NCBI GenBank assembly: GCA_036639875.1 | Contig: JAVWHX010000090.1 | Location: 1 to 5,524, forward strand | Length of the DNA stretch: 5,524 nucleotides | Reading direction: 5' to 3' | From: JAVWHX01 sp036639875 | GTDB taxonomy: Bacteria > Bacillota_I > Bacilli_A > Erysipelotrichales > Coprobacillaceae | In this document: positions 1 to 5,524 of the stretch, in pieces | How the letters are laid out: every line of letters begins with the position of its first letter | Position numbering within the stretch: the first letter of the stretch is position 1 | The notes under the pieces: model-generated | What the model was told of the DNA's origin: nothing | Seen by the model: only the letters and a program-made list of their open reading frames with translations | Database searches by the model: none | Made by a program: the position numbers and the translations under genes

Positions 1-112
1 CGCTATTTGCTGCATCTAATACACTCTCCACAACAATGTTAGCTAAGTTATCTCCTTCTCTAATAATAGGACAACGAATCCCTCTTGAAACAGTTCCTAC
101 TTTTCTTTCCAT
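1..112 (-). CDS. CofE-like (F420-0:L-glutamate ligase family) protein, N-terminal part only
   Basis: Only the first 37 codons are in the window; the gene runs off the left edge. The reading starts MERKVGTVSRGIRCPIIREG and continues with residues D21, N22, L23, A24. The segment G11 to about V28 matches the family pattern G-[IL]-P-x-I-x-x-G-D-D-L-A-x-L-I seen near the N-terminus of coenzyme F420-0:gamma-glutamyl ligases, which add glutamate to the F420 precursor using GTP. The start is the ATG at 110-112, preceded by AGGAAGG (121-127) at an 8-nt spacing. Firmicutes carry related proteins although most are not known to make F420, so the substrate may differ and no gene symbol is given. The second Asp of the GDD motif is Asn here. 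The family assignment rests on a short segment recalled from memory and has not been searched. Confidence 0.68.
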   Translation of the reverse strand, partial: MERKVGTVSRGIRCPIIREGDNLANIVVESVLDAANS

Positions 113-151
113 AATAAGTACCTTCCTAATCTATATAATATATACATGAGT

Positions 152-181
152 ATTATAATATAATTCGATCTATATTACCAA
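152..181 (-). promoter_or_regulatory. Probable sigma-A-type promoter of the CofE-like gene
   Basis: On the minus strand a perfect TATAAT (152-157) lies 18 bp downstream of TTGGTA (176-181), which matches the -35 consensus TTGACA at 4 of 6 positions. Transcription would start near 145, giving a leader of about 33 nt that contains the AGGAAGG ribosome binding site. The surroundings are extremely AT-rich, so chance TATAAT-like boxes are expected. A second TATAAT at 193-198 has no convincing -35 partner. Confidence 0.55.
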
Positions 182-318
182 TTTTTTTTATGATTATACT
201 TCGTTTTTTCTATTTTTATTTCTATTTTTATAAAAATCAATGTCACATTGTTGATATGTCCAAACAATCTTCCTTATATTTATAACATATCGCCACAAAG
301 ATTAATGATTTTTAACAC

Positions 319-357
319 CAAAAAAGTGAAAATCAATATTCCAATTGATCTTCACTT
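319..357 (-). terminator. Intrinsic terminator of the sbcDC operon
   Basis: The minus-strand transcript forms a 14-bp stem (arms 344-357 and 324-337, including one G-U pair) with a 6-nt loop (338-343). The last two stem U's run into four more U's (320-323), giving a run of six. The stem begins 15 nt after the sbcC stop codon. Read on the plus strand, the structure has an A-C mismatch and no T run after it, so it should act only on minus-strand transcription. Confidence 0.88.
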
Positions 358-372
358 ATAGAAATGATTCTC

Positions 373-3300
373 TTAATCCTTTTCTACATGTAAGAAACTA
401 CCTTGCTTTGTTTTATCCACTACAATCTGAGTAGAAATTCTTTCCTTTAATTCGCTCACATGAGAAATAATTCCAATTACCTTATTATCATTCTTTAAAT
501 CTAATAATACTGATAAGGCTTGATCAATTGATTCACTATCCAAAGAACCAAATCCTTCATCAATAAATAAAGTATTCAATTCTATTCCCCCAGCATAACT
601 TTGAATCATTGCTGATAAACCTAAAGCTAATGATAAAGCTGCTTTAAAAGATTCACCACCAGATAAAGATTGAATATCCCTCAACATCCCTGTTTCATAA
701 TCTAAGACACTTAAATCAAGCCCTTGTTGTTTTGCTCCCTTTGTTTCTTGTTTACGATATAAAGCATAACGACCACCACTCATCTTCAAGAATTCAATAT
801 TTGCATATTCTAAAATATGTTCAAAATAAGCAGATAAAACATATCTTTCAAAAGATAATCTTTGAGCATTCTTACCAGAAGTCATATCTGATAAATCTTG
901 ATACATTGTATACTTTTCAAAGATGCTTTGATTTTGTTGATAAGTCTTCTTAATCGTTTGAATAAGTGATTGATTTTGTTGATAAGTATGCAAACAAACA
1001 TTTATTTCTTTTAAGACATCTTCTCTTTGTTTTTCTAATATATCTAATTCTTCTTTTTGCATAGAAATATCTACAATTTCTAATCCTTGATAATCTTTTA
1101 AAGAATTCATTTGTGAAGATAAAGTTTGTTGAAGAATAAGATAATCTTGATATTCTTTTTCTTTATCTTGTAAAGTCTTTATCATCTTTTCATAATAATG
1201 AAATTCTTCAGTGTTTTGAAATGATGATTGAATAAAGTGTTGATATTGTTGATCTAATTCACTATATAACTGATTTAAAGATTGTTGTTCTTCTTGCAAT
1301 TGAATGTCTTGATGTTCTAACAAAGATAAATCTTTTAAACAACGATGATAATTTTCATTATCATCTTTAATTTGTTTTTCTAATTTATTTAAAGTGATTT
1401 GTTTTTCTTCATATTGTTCTTTTAAAGATAAAGAATGAATATATGGAGATGTTTCAAATTGTACTAATTGTGTTTGATATGAAGTTAATTCTTTTTCTAA
1501 AGTATGTATCTTTTCTAAAGTACTTTCTAATTGTTTGGTTTGATCTTGTAAAATAAGTTGATCTTGTTCTAATGATCTTTTTACTTTTTTAAGATATTCG
1601 ACTTCAGTATATAGATTTTGATATTCTTTTTCTCCTTGCTGTGTATAAGTCAACATATTTGAAAGAAGTTGAATAAAGACTTCTTTAGATAATTGTTCTT
1701 CAATATGAAGTTGTTGCTTTAAGAGTTGGATACTTGTTTGAATAGACTGAATATGTTCATTTTCTAATAAGACTTCTTGATAAGTATCTTCTTTAATCTC
1801 TTTGCATCTTTCAACAGCTTGTGAGAGTTCTTCTAGTTGTTTAGCGTCATAGACTTCAGTTGTCAATAATGCCTTATGTGGATGTTCTAATGAACCACAA
1901 ACAGGACATGGTTGTCCAACTTGTAAAGATGATGCAATAATACCAGCTTGATGTTGTTTAAAGTTCTCATCTTGATATTGGTATGATTGAACGATATCAA
2001 AATATTCTTGAGAGACTTTCTGATATTTATTCATAATTGTAAAATGATTATCTTGAAGTGATGTATACTGATCAAACAAATCACTTAATTCATGAATAGA
2101 GATTCTTCTTTGATTCATTTCTTGAACTTTTTGTTCATTTTGGTGAAGTGTTAATTGTAAATCAGGTAATTGATTGACATTGTCTTGATCTCTTTCCATT
2201 CTTTTAGAAAGTTTTTCATGAGTTGATAATAAATCTTGATATTGTTGTTTAAAAGTATCACATGTTTTTAAAGATTGTTGGTATTGTTTATTGATATCTT
2301 GATATTTTTCTTGTAACAATAAAGCTTGTTGAATCTCTTTAATCTCTAACAATAATTGATCTTTTTGTTGATTAAATAAAGATGTATTCATATAATTCTT
2401 TTCTATATCAATAAATTCTTTTTTCATATCTTGATATTGTTTTTGAATATTAAGCAATGATAAATGAGTTTGTTGTTGTTTAAAAAGTGTTTGATTGTAT
2501 TGATAAAGTAAAGATTGATTTTGTTCAATGACTTTTAACTTATGAATATCTTGTTGAAGAGAAGCATAATAATCTTTCTTGAATAATAAATCTTGCTTTT
2601 GTTTTGATAATCTTTGATATTCTAGAATAGATTCATTTTGTTTTTGTTGTTGATAAAAGGTTTGAGATTTTAATTCAAATGCTTGTTTTTGAACTTTATC
2701 ATTTTTTTGATATTCAAGATATTGAAGATTATGTTTTTCGTTTTCCAAAATAGCTTCTTCAATATAAGAAGGATGAAAACCATCTTGATGGGAATTTATA
2801 AAGTCTGTAGGTAAAGATAATAATAAGAATTGAGAAATGATTTGTTGACTTGATAAGAGATAACTTTCTTTATATTTTTTTGTTTCTTCTTTTAAGATAT
2901 TTTCAAAAGATACTAATGATTCACTATGAAAGATATGTCTTAAGACTTTTTCTCTTTCTTCACTACTTGCATATATAAGTTTTGTAAACTCACCTTGAGC
3001 AATCATGACAATTTGTTTAAACTGATGAACATCAACACCTAATAACTCATTGATCTTTAGGTTGACTTCTTTAACACCTTCAATAACTTTATCATCATAA
3101 CTCATCATAGCATTCGCATTCTTAGCTGTTTTATAACCAACCCTTGTATAAGTAGGAGATCTTTTGATTGTATAAATATGTTGATGTAATTCAAAAACAA
3201 GTTCAACATATGTTTCCTCTTTCTCACTAGCAAAATCACTTCTAAAATAAGCTTGATTTCTTTCACTACCACTTGCGACTCCATATAATGCAAAAGTAAT

Positions 3301-3444
3301 CGCATCAAAGATAGTTGTCTTACCTGCCCCTGTTGGACCACTAATTAAATATAAACCATGATCAATCATATCTTCAAAATCAATAATTGTTTTTTCTTTA
3401 TATGCTAGAAAAGCATTCATAGTTAAACTAATGATTTTCATCAT
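373..3444 (-). CDS. sbcC: Exonuclease SbcCD ATPase subunit SbcC (Rad50-like)
   Basis: SbcC is the ATPase and coiled-coil arm of the SbcCD (Mre11-Rad50) complex, which cleaves DNA hairpins, cruciforms and protein-blocked ends during replication and repair. From the start used here (1,023 aa, normal for the family) all landmarks are present: Walker A GPTGAGKT (residues 36-43), Q-loop Gln150 in IAQGEF, a long coiled coil, the zinc hook CPVC with Cys513 and Cys516 at the exact middle, a returning coiled coil, ABC signature LSGGE (927-931), Walker B LFIDEGFG with Asp962 and Glu963, D-loop SLD (967-969) and H-loop His995. Nothing is truncated. The arms are about 12% Gln (124 residues by hand count) and the protein contains no Trp. 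ATG 3442-3444 is preferred: AAAAGG (3454-3459) ends 9 nt before it. ATG 3439-3441 and an upstream TTG at 3453 are alternatives. The gene overlaps the end of sbcD by 17 bp, implying translational coupling. Confidence 0.97.
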   Translation of the reverse strand: MMKIISLTMNAFLAYKEKTIIDFEDMIDHGLYLISGPTGAGKTTIFDAITFALYGVASGSERNQAYFRSDFASEKEETYVELVFELHQHIYTIKRSPTYTRVGYKTAKNANAMMSYDDKVIEGVKEVNLKINELLGVDVHQFKQIVMIAQGEFTKLIYASSEEREKVLRHIFHSESLVSFENILKEETKKYKESYLLSSQQIISQFLLLSLPTDFINSHQDGFHPSYIEEAILENEKHNLQYLEYQKNDKVQKQAFELKSQTFYQQQKQNESILEYQRLSKQKQDLLFKKDYYASLQQDIHKLKVIEQNQSLLYQYNQTLFKQQQTHLSLLNIQKQYQDMKKEFIDIEKNYMNTSLFNQQKDQLLLEIKEIQQALLLQEKYQDINKQYQQSLKTCDTFKQQYQDLLSTHEKLSKRMERDQDNVNQLPDLQLTLHQNEQKVQEMNQRRISIHELSDLFDQYTSLQDNHFTIMNKYQKVSQEYFDIVQSYQYQDENFKQHQAGIIASSLQVGQPCPVCGSLEHPHKALLTTEVYDAKQLEELSQAVERCKEIKEDTYQEVLLENEHIQSIQTSIQLLKQQLHIEEQLSKEVFIQLLSNMLTYTQQGEKEYQNLYTEVEYLKKVKRSLEQDQLILQDQTKQLESTLEKIHTLEKELTSYQTQLVQFETSPYIHSLSLKEQYEEKQITLNKLEKQIKDDNENYHRCLKDLSLLEHQDIQLQEEQQSLNQLYSELDQQYQHFIQSSFQNTEEFHYYEKMIKTLQDKEKEYQDYLILQQTLSSQMNSLKDYQGLEIVDISMQKEELDILEKQREDVLKEINVCLHTYQQNQSLIQTIKKTYQQNQSIFEKYTMYQDLSDMTSGKNAQRLSFERYVLSAYFEHILEYANIEFLKMSGGRYALYRKQETKGAKQQGLDLSVLDYETGMLRDIQSLSGGESFKAALSLALGLSAMIQSYAGGIELNTLFIDEGFGSLDSESIDQALSVLLDLKNDNKVIGIISHVSELKERISTQIVVDKTKQGSFLHVEKD

Positions 3445-4555
3445 TATCACCAACCTTTTCTAATAAATCTTGAACAATCTTTTGTTTTGATTCATCAAGT
3501 TCTTGATTTTTCATTTCTTGATAAAAGTTTTCAAATAAAGTCAATGTATCCATTTGTTCAATTGTTTGAATAGAATGTGAAGATATTAAAGATTGTTGTT
3601 GAATTAGATATGAATAAGTAATTTGAAGAAGATAGGGATAAATCACTCTTAATTGATCAATCGCATGAGGAACAAGTGATTGATCTTCTAATTCAAAAGA
3701 TAAGAAATCTTGTTTGTTAGATATATATGATAAATCCATAAATTGATCAAATGTCCCTTTGTATCTTTGTAATGTTTGAGAAGGATGAAGTTCATAAAAA
3801 GATAAATTCATATTATCAGTATCAACAATCACAATACTTTTATTTTGTTTGCATTCATCAAAAGAATATCTCATTAATGATCCACTGTATCTGATTGTTT
3901 CTCTTGATACTTTTTGAGGAGCATGTAAGTGTCCTAATGCTACATAATTAAAATCATTAAATAATGTTGTATCAATAATTTCACTACCTCCAACACTTAA
4001 TGGTATTTCTGAATCACTTATAATACTAGAATGACCTACAAATTGATGAGTAATTAAGATATTTTGATATGTCTTATCAATTGTTTGATGAGATAAATAA
4101 ATATCTATTGCTTCTTGATAAGTCTTGACTTCATCTAATTGATATAATGCTTTGACTTGTGAAGGTTTGATATATGGCAACATATAAAAACGTATATTTT
4201 CTTTTTCTACGTAACTCATTTCTGCTTTTAAATATGTTTCAATATGTAATCCTGAAGATGCCAGAATTGAACTTGCAAAATGCATTCTATCACTACTATC
4301 ATGATTTCCACTAATCATGAAGACTTCAATATTATACGTCTTTAATGCTTTGACTAAAAAGTTATCTAAAAGATTCACTGCTTCTTGACTAGGAATCAAT
4401 CGATCATAGACATCCCCTGCAATCACCAATAATCTAATATCCTCTTTATCCATATATTCTAATAATTCATCTAATAACTCACTTTGAATATTCAACAAAG
4501 AATATTGATGAATAACTTTCCCTAAATGTAAATCAGCTACATGTACAAATCTCAT
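3428..4555 (-). CDS. sbcD: Exonuclease SbcCD nuclease subunit SbcD (Mre11-like)
   Basis: SbcD is the Mn2+-dependent phosphoesterase that supplies the 3'-5' exonuclease and hairpin endonuclease activity of SbcCD. The 375-aa protein has the full set of calcineurin-like metal-binding motifs: DLH (Asp8, His10), GDVYD (Asp48), GNHD (Asn84, His85, Asp86), the histidine in ITHQ (His170) and GHLH (His209, His211). The SGSLMRYSF segment that follows (225-233) is typical of SbcD. The C-terminal part, about 260-375, would hold the capping domain and the SbcC-binding helices; this is inferred from the family. Length is normal and no key residue is missing. The start ATG (4553-4555) is preceded by AAAGGAG with 8 nt between AGGAG and the ATG. 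The gene is first in a two-gene operon with sbcC and has its own promoter at 4579-4589. Like SbcC it contains no Trp. Confidence 0.97.
   Translation of the reverse strand: MRFVHVADLHLGKVIHQYSLLNIQSELLDELLEYMDKEDIRLLVIAGDVYDRLIPSQEAVNLLDNFLVKALKTYNIEVFMISGNHDSSDRMHFASSILASSGLHIETYLKAEMSYVEKENIRFYMLPYIKPSQVKALYQLDEVKTYQEAIDIYLSHQTIDKTYQNILITHQFVGHSSIISDSEIPLSVGGSEIIDTTLFNDFNYVALGHLHAPQKVSRETIRYSGSLMRYSFDECKQNKSIVIVDTDNMNLSFYELHPSQTLQRYKGTFDQFMDLSYISNKQDFLSFELEDQSLVPHAIDQLRVIYPYLLQITYSYLIQQQSLISSHSIQTIEQMDTLTLFENFYQEMKNQELDESKQKIVQDLLEKVGDNDENH
3454..3459 (-). promoter_or_regulatory. sbcC ribosome binding site inside the end of sbcD
   Basis: AAAAGG on the minus strand lies within the last codons of sbcD. 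It is 9 nt from ATG 3444 and 12 nt from ATG 3441, and directly abuts the TTG at 3453. This argues against the TTG and in favour of the ATG at 3444 as the sbcC start. The placement suits coupled translation of the two subunits from one mRNA. Confidence 0.7.
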
Positions 4556-4578
4556 ATCTTCAACTCCTTTACTTCCCC

Positions 4579-4589
4579 ATTATAACATG
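4579..4589 (-). promoter_or_regulatory. Extended -10 promoter of sbcDC
   Basis: The minus strand reads TGTTATAAT, a perfect TGnTATAAT extended -10 element (TATAAT at 4579-4584). The -35 region falls in the terminator arm of the preceding gene (4602-4607 reads CATGAA) and matches TTGACA poorly, which an extended -10 can compensate. Transcription would begin near 4572, leaving a leader of about 17 nt with the AAAGGAG ribosome binding site. Weak to moderate constitutive expression is the natural expectation; no operator is evident. Confidence 0.72.
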
Positions 4590-4594
4590 AAATA

Positions 4595-4619
4595 TAAAAA
4601 CTTCATGCATCATGAAGTT
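4595..4619 (-). terminator. Intrinsic terminator of the acetyltransferase gene, overlapping its stop codon
   Basis: The minus-strand transcript pairs AACTTCATG (4611-4619) with CATGAAGTT (4599-4607) around a 3-nt loop (4608-4610), giving a perfect 9-bp stem. It runs into a U tract: stem U's at 4599-4600 continue as U's at 4596-4598. The last sense codons and the TGA stop (4610-4612) lie inside the hairpin, the stop spanning loop and stem. The stem is AT-rich, so termination may be only moderately efficient. Confidence 0.78.
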
Positions 4620-5011
4620 ATTTTCCATCTAAATATCATTTTTTCTTTTTCATCTTCATTAAATATCTTTTTTAATGTATATGGCACTTGAACTGTTTCT
4701 ATATATTCACATCCAAGCCTTTGAATTGTTTTCAATGATGCATAGTTTAAAGGATCACAAGTTATAAGCAATTCCTCTTTATCAATATATTCCTTCAATA
4801 ACATACATCCTTCATATGCATAATGATGCCCTCGATATTCTTCATATACACTATATCCTATATGTCCAGAGTAATACATTTCCTCATCACTACCTTCTCT
4901 AAGTACAATCTTCCCTACTTCACATCCATCAACTATCATTAAATATATATAGTAAGGCTTAAAGTTCTTCGGTAACTGTTCACATACATATTCTAGTAAC
5001 TGTAATTTCAT
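4610..5011 (-). CDS. Small GNAT-family N-acetyltransferase
   Basis: The 133-aa protein looks like a minimal Gcn5-related acetyltransferase, a soluble enzyme transferring acetyl from acetyl-CoA to an amine. The central part GHIGYSVYEEYRGHHYAYEG (49-68) is the beta4-alpha3 region, and R60-G-H-H-Y-A65 corresponds to the R-G-x-G-x-A pyrophosphate-binding loop. The segment NYASLKTIQRLGCEYIE (89-105) is the usual motif B, in which N-x-x-S precedes a helix and an L-G-[FC] turn. His63 replaces the second loop glycine, seen in some GNAT subfamilies. The N-terminal beta hairpin (about 20-38) is short, so this is a compact member. The acetyl acceptor cannot be predicted. The start ATG (5009-5011) follows AAAAGG (5022-5027) at a 10-nt spacing. 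It has its own promoter and terminator and no evident functional link to sbcDC. Confidence 0.85.
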   Translation of the reverse strand: MKLQLLEYVCEQLPKNFKPYYIYLMIVDGCEVGKIVLREGSDEEMYYSGHIGYSVYEEYRGHHYAYEGCMLLKEYIDKEELLITCDPLNYASLKTIQRLGCEYIETVQVPYTLKKIFNEDEKEKMIFRWKITS

Positions 5012-5031
5012 CTTCTCACAACCTTTTATTT

Positions 5032-5060
5032 ATTATACTCATTTTATCTTTTTATTTCCA
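5032..5060 (-). promoter_or_regulatory. Probable promoter of the acetyltransferase gene
   Basis: A perfect TATAAT (5032-5037) on the minus strand is spaced 17 bp from TGGAAA (5055-5060), a 4-of-6 match to TTGACA. The predicted start near 5025 would put the AAAAGG ribosome binding site (5022-5027) at the very 5' end of a leader of about 14 nt. That is unusually short, so start selection or the box assignment may be off by a few bases. Confidence 0.55.
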
Positions 5061-5093
5061 TAAGAAAAAGTGGATAGATATTCTCTACCCACT
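5061..5093 (-). terminator. Intrinsic terminator of the secreted-protein gene
   Basis: The minus-strand transcript forms a 10-bp stem from AGTGGGTAGA (5084-5093) and TCTATCCACT (5069-5078), with one G-U pair and a 5-nt loop (5079-5083). UUUUCUU (5062-5068) follows at once. The hairpin begins 26 nt after the TAA stop codon. It has no T run on the plus strand and so serves only the gene upstream of it on the minus strand. Confidence 0.9.
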
Positions 5094-5119
5094 CCCAATA
5101 CAATTCATGTCGAGTGAAT

Positions 5120-5524
5120 TTAATTTGGTAAGTCTAATGTGTCTGCACTGAATTTAAGTGTTAAGTCACAAGTATTACTTGGTTCAAAATTATGTGAAGT
5201 TACAGCTGTAAAGTATACCCCACCTTTTGAAGCACCATGTTCAGAAGCCCAATTATGTTTATTAGTTGGTAACCCTACTAATTCAGATACTGAGGTTTCT
5301 GAAGAAGTTATAAAGCCTCCATAATTTCCTAAAGCTGCTTGTCCCCAAGTTTTATAGAATGTTCCTAATGTAGTACTATTCATCTTTTTAGAACCATAAT
5401 AAGTATTAAACTTATGATATCCACCACCAGGAATATCAACATAATTTACTGTTTGATAACTACTTCCATTTACATAAACATATGCATATGTTGAAACAAC
5501 TCCTCCTAATAACATCAAAGTACA
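5120..5524 (-). CDS. Small exported protein of unknown function, 5' end outside the window
   Basis: The frame is open to the window edge and ends at TAA (5120-5122); 134 codons are visible. A TTG at 5516-5518 could be read as a start, but it sits in the middle of a hydrophobic signal-peptide core (visible residues CTLMLLGGVVSTYA), so the true start with its basic n-region must lie upstream. Signal peptidase I cleavage is plausible after T-Y-A (visible residue 14), leaving about 120 aa. The mature part is rich in Gly, Ser, Thr, Asn and aromatics, has one cysteine (in SNTCDL) and no further membrane segment or sortase motif. It looks like a small beta-rich extracellular protein. The late pattern with Y-F-T-A-V-T-S-H-N recalls small secreted DUF2712-like or bacteriocin-associated proteins of Firmicutes, but this is only an impression. 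Function is unknown. Confidence 0.78.
   Translation of the reverse strand, partial: CTLMLLGGVVSTYAYVYVNGSSYQTVNYVDIPGGGYHKFNTYYGSKKMNSTTLGTFYKTWGQAALGNYGGFITSSETSVSELVGLPTNKHNWASEHGASKGGVYFTAVTSHNFEPSNTCDLTLKFSADTLDLPN

Larger units (their letters stand above)
113..372. other. AT-rich intergenic region between sbcC and the CofE-like gene
   Basis: This 260-bp gap contains no plausible gene on either strand; open frames are very short and lack ribosome binding sites. It holds, in minus-strand order, the sbcDC terminator (about 319-357), a 13-bp perfect palindrome CAATGTCACATTG (238-250), T-rich runs on the plus strand around 181-230, and the promoter and ribosome binding site of the CofE-like gene (121-181). 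Its length exceeds the roughly 50-110 bp gaps elsewhere in the window and leaves room for a regulatory site, but nothing else is recognisable. Confidence 0.7.

Noticed and set aside
193..198. Second TATAAT on the minus strand upstream of the CofE-like gene
   Set aside because: No -35-like hexamer stands 16-18 bp upstream, and the region is so AT-rich that isolated TATAAT matches are expected.
247..268. 6-bp inverted repeat ATTGTT / AACAAT with a 10-nt loop
   Set aside because: The stem is short, AT-rich and overlaps the better palindrome at 238-250. No T tract follows on either strand, so it is not a terminator and is probably chance.
732..953. 73-codon open frame on the plus strand
   Set aside because: It lies wholly antisense to the conserved C-terminal ATPase region of sbcC, has no ribosome binding site or recognisable domain, and is best explained as a shadow of sbcC.
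900..2900. Frequent TTGTTG/TTGATA-type short repeats suggesting a repeat array or CRISPR-like structure
   Set aside because: These are CAA Gln and TAT Tyr codons of the Gln-rich SbcC coiled coil read on the opposite strand. Spacing is irregular and the frame stays intact.
3105..3341. 78-codon open frame on the minus strand in another frame
   Set aside because: It overlaps the Walker A to Q-loop region of sbcC in a different frame on the same strand. The product resembles no protein and is a frame shadow.
5139..5324. 61-codon open frame on the plus strand
   Set aside because: It is antisense to the secreted-protein gene, has no upstream Shine-Dalgarno sequence and no recognisable features.
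5516..5518. TTG as the true start of the secreted-protein gene
   Set aside because: The frame stays open to the window edge and the TTG is inside the hydrophobic core of a signal peptide, which would leave no basic n-region. The real start must be upstream.

Overview
The window is low-GC bacterial DNA: hand counts give about 22% G+C in part of the sbcC coiled-coil region and about 32% in the last gene. All five recognisable genes lie on the minus strand. Base composition, AGGAG-type ribosome binding sites, TATAAT promoter boxes and protein character suggest a low-GC Firmicute (Bacillota), perhaps a gut Erysipelotrichia/Coprobacillus-like lineage. That placement is a guess. Trp is encoded by TGG and TGA is used as a stop, so there is no sign of the mycoplasma code.

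Reading in the direction of transcription, from high to low coordinates, the window opens inside a gene for a small exported protein of unknown function. Its 5' end is cut off by the window edge, and it ends in a strong intrinsic terminator. A small GNAT-type acetyltransferase gene follows with its own promoter and terminator. Next comes the two-gene operon sbcD-sbcC, encoding the nuclease and ATPase subunits of the SbcCD (Mre11-Rad50) DNA-end processing complex. The two genes overlap by a few codons, share a good extended -10 promoter and end in a 14-bp-stem terminator. After an AT-rich spacer of about 260 bp, the first 37 codons of a gene related to coenzyme F420-0:L-glutamate ligase (CofE) run out of the left edge, with their own promoter and ribosome binding site.

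The layout is four separate transcription units, each apparently starting with its own promoter. The terminator of one unit and the promoter of the next are packed into the same 50-60 bp at the two upstream junctions. SbcC and SbcD clearly work together. The other genes have no evident functional link to them or to each other.

I found no mobile element, CRISPR array, RNA gene or obvious new multi-gene system. The least explained item is the secreted protein at the right edge. Its neighbours outside the window would be the most informative thing to look at.
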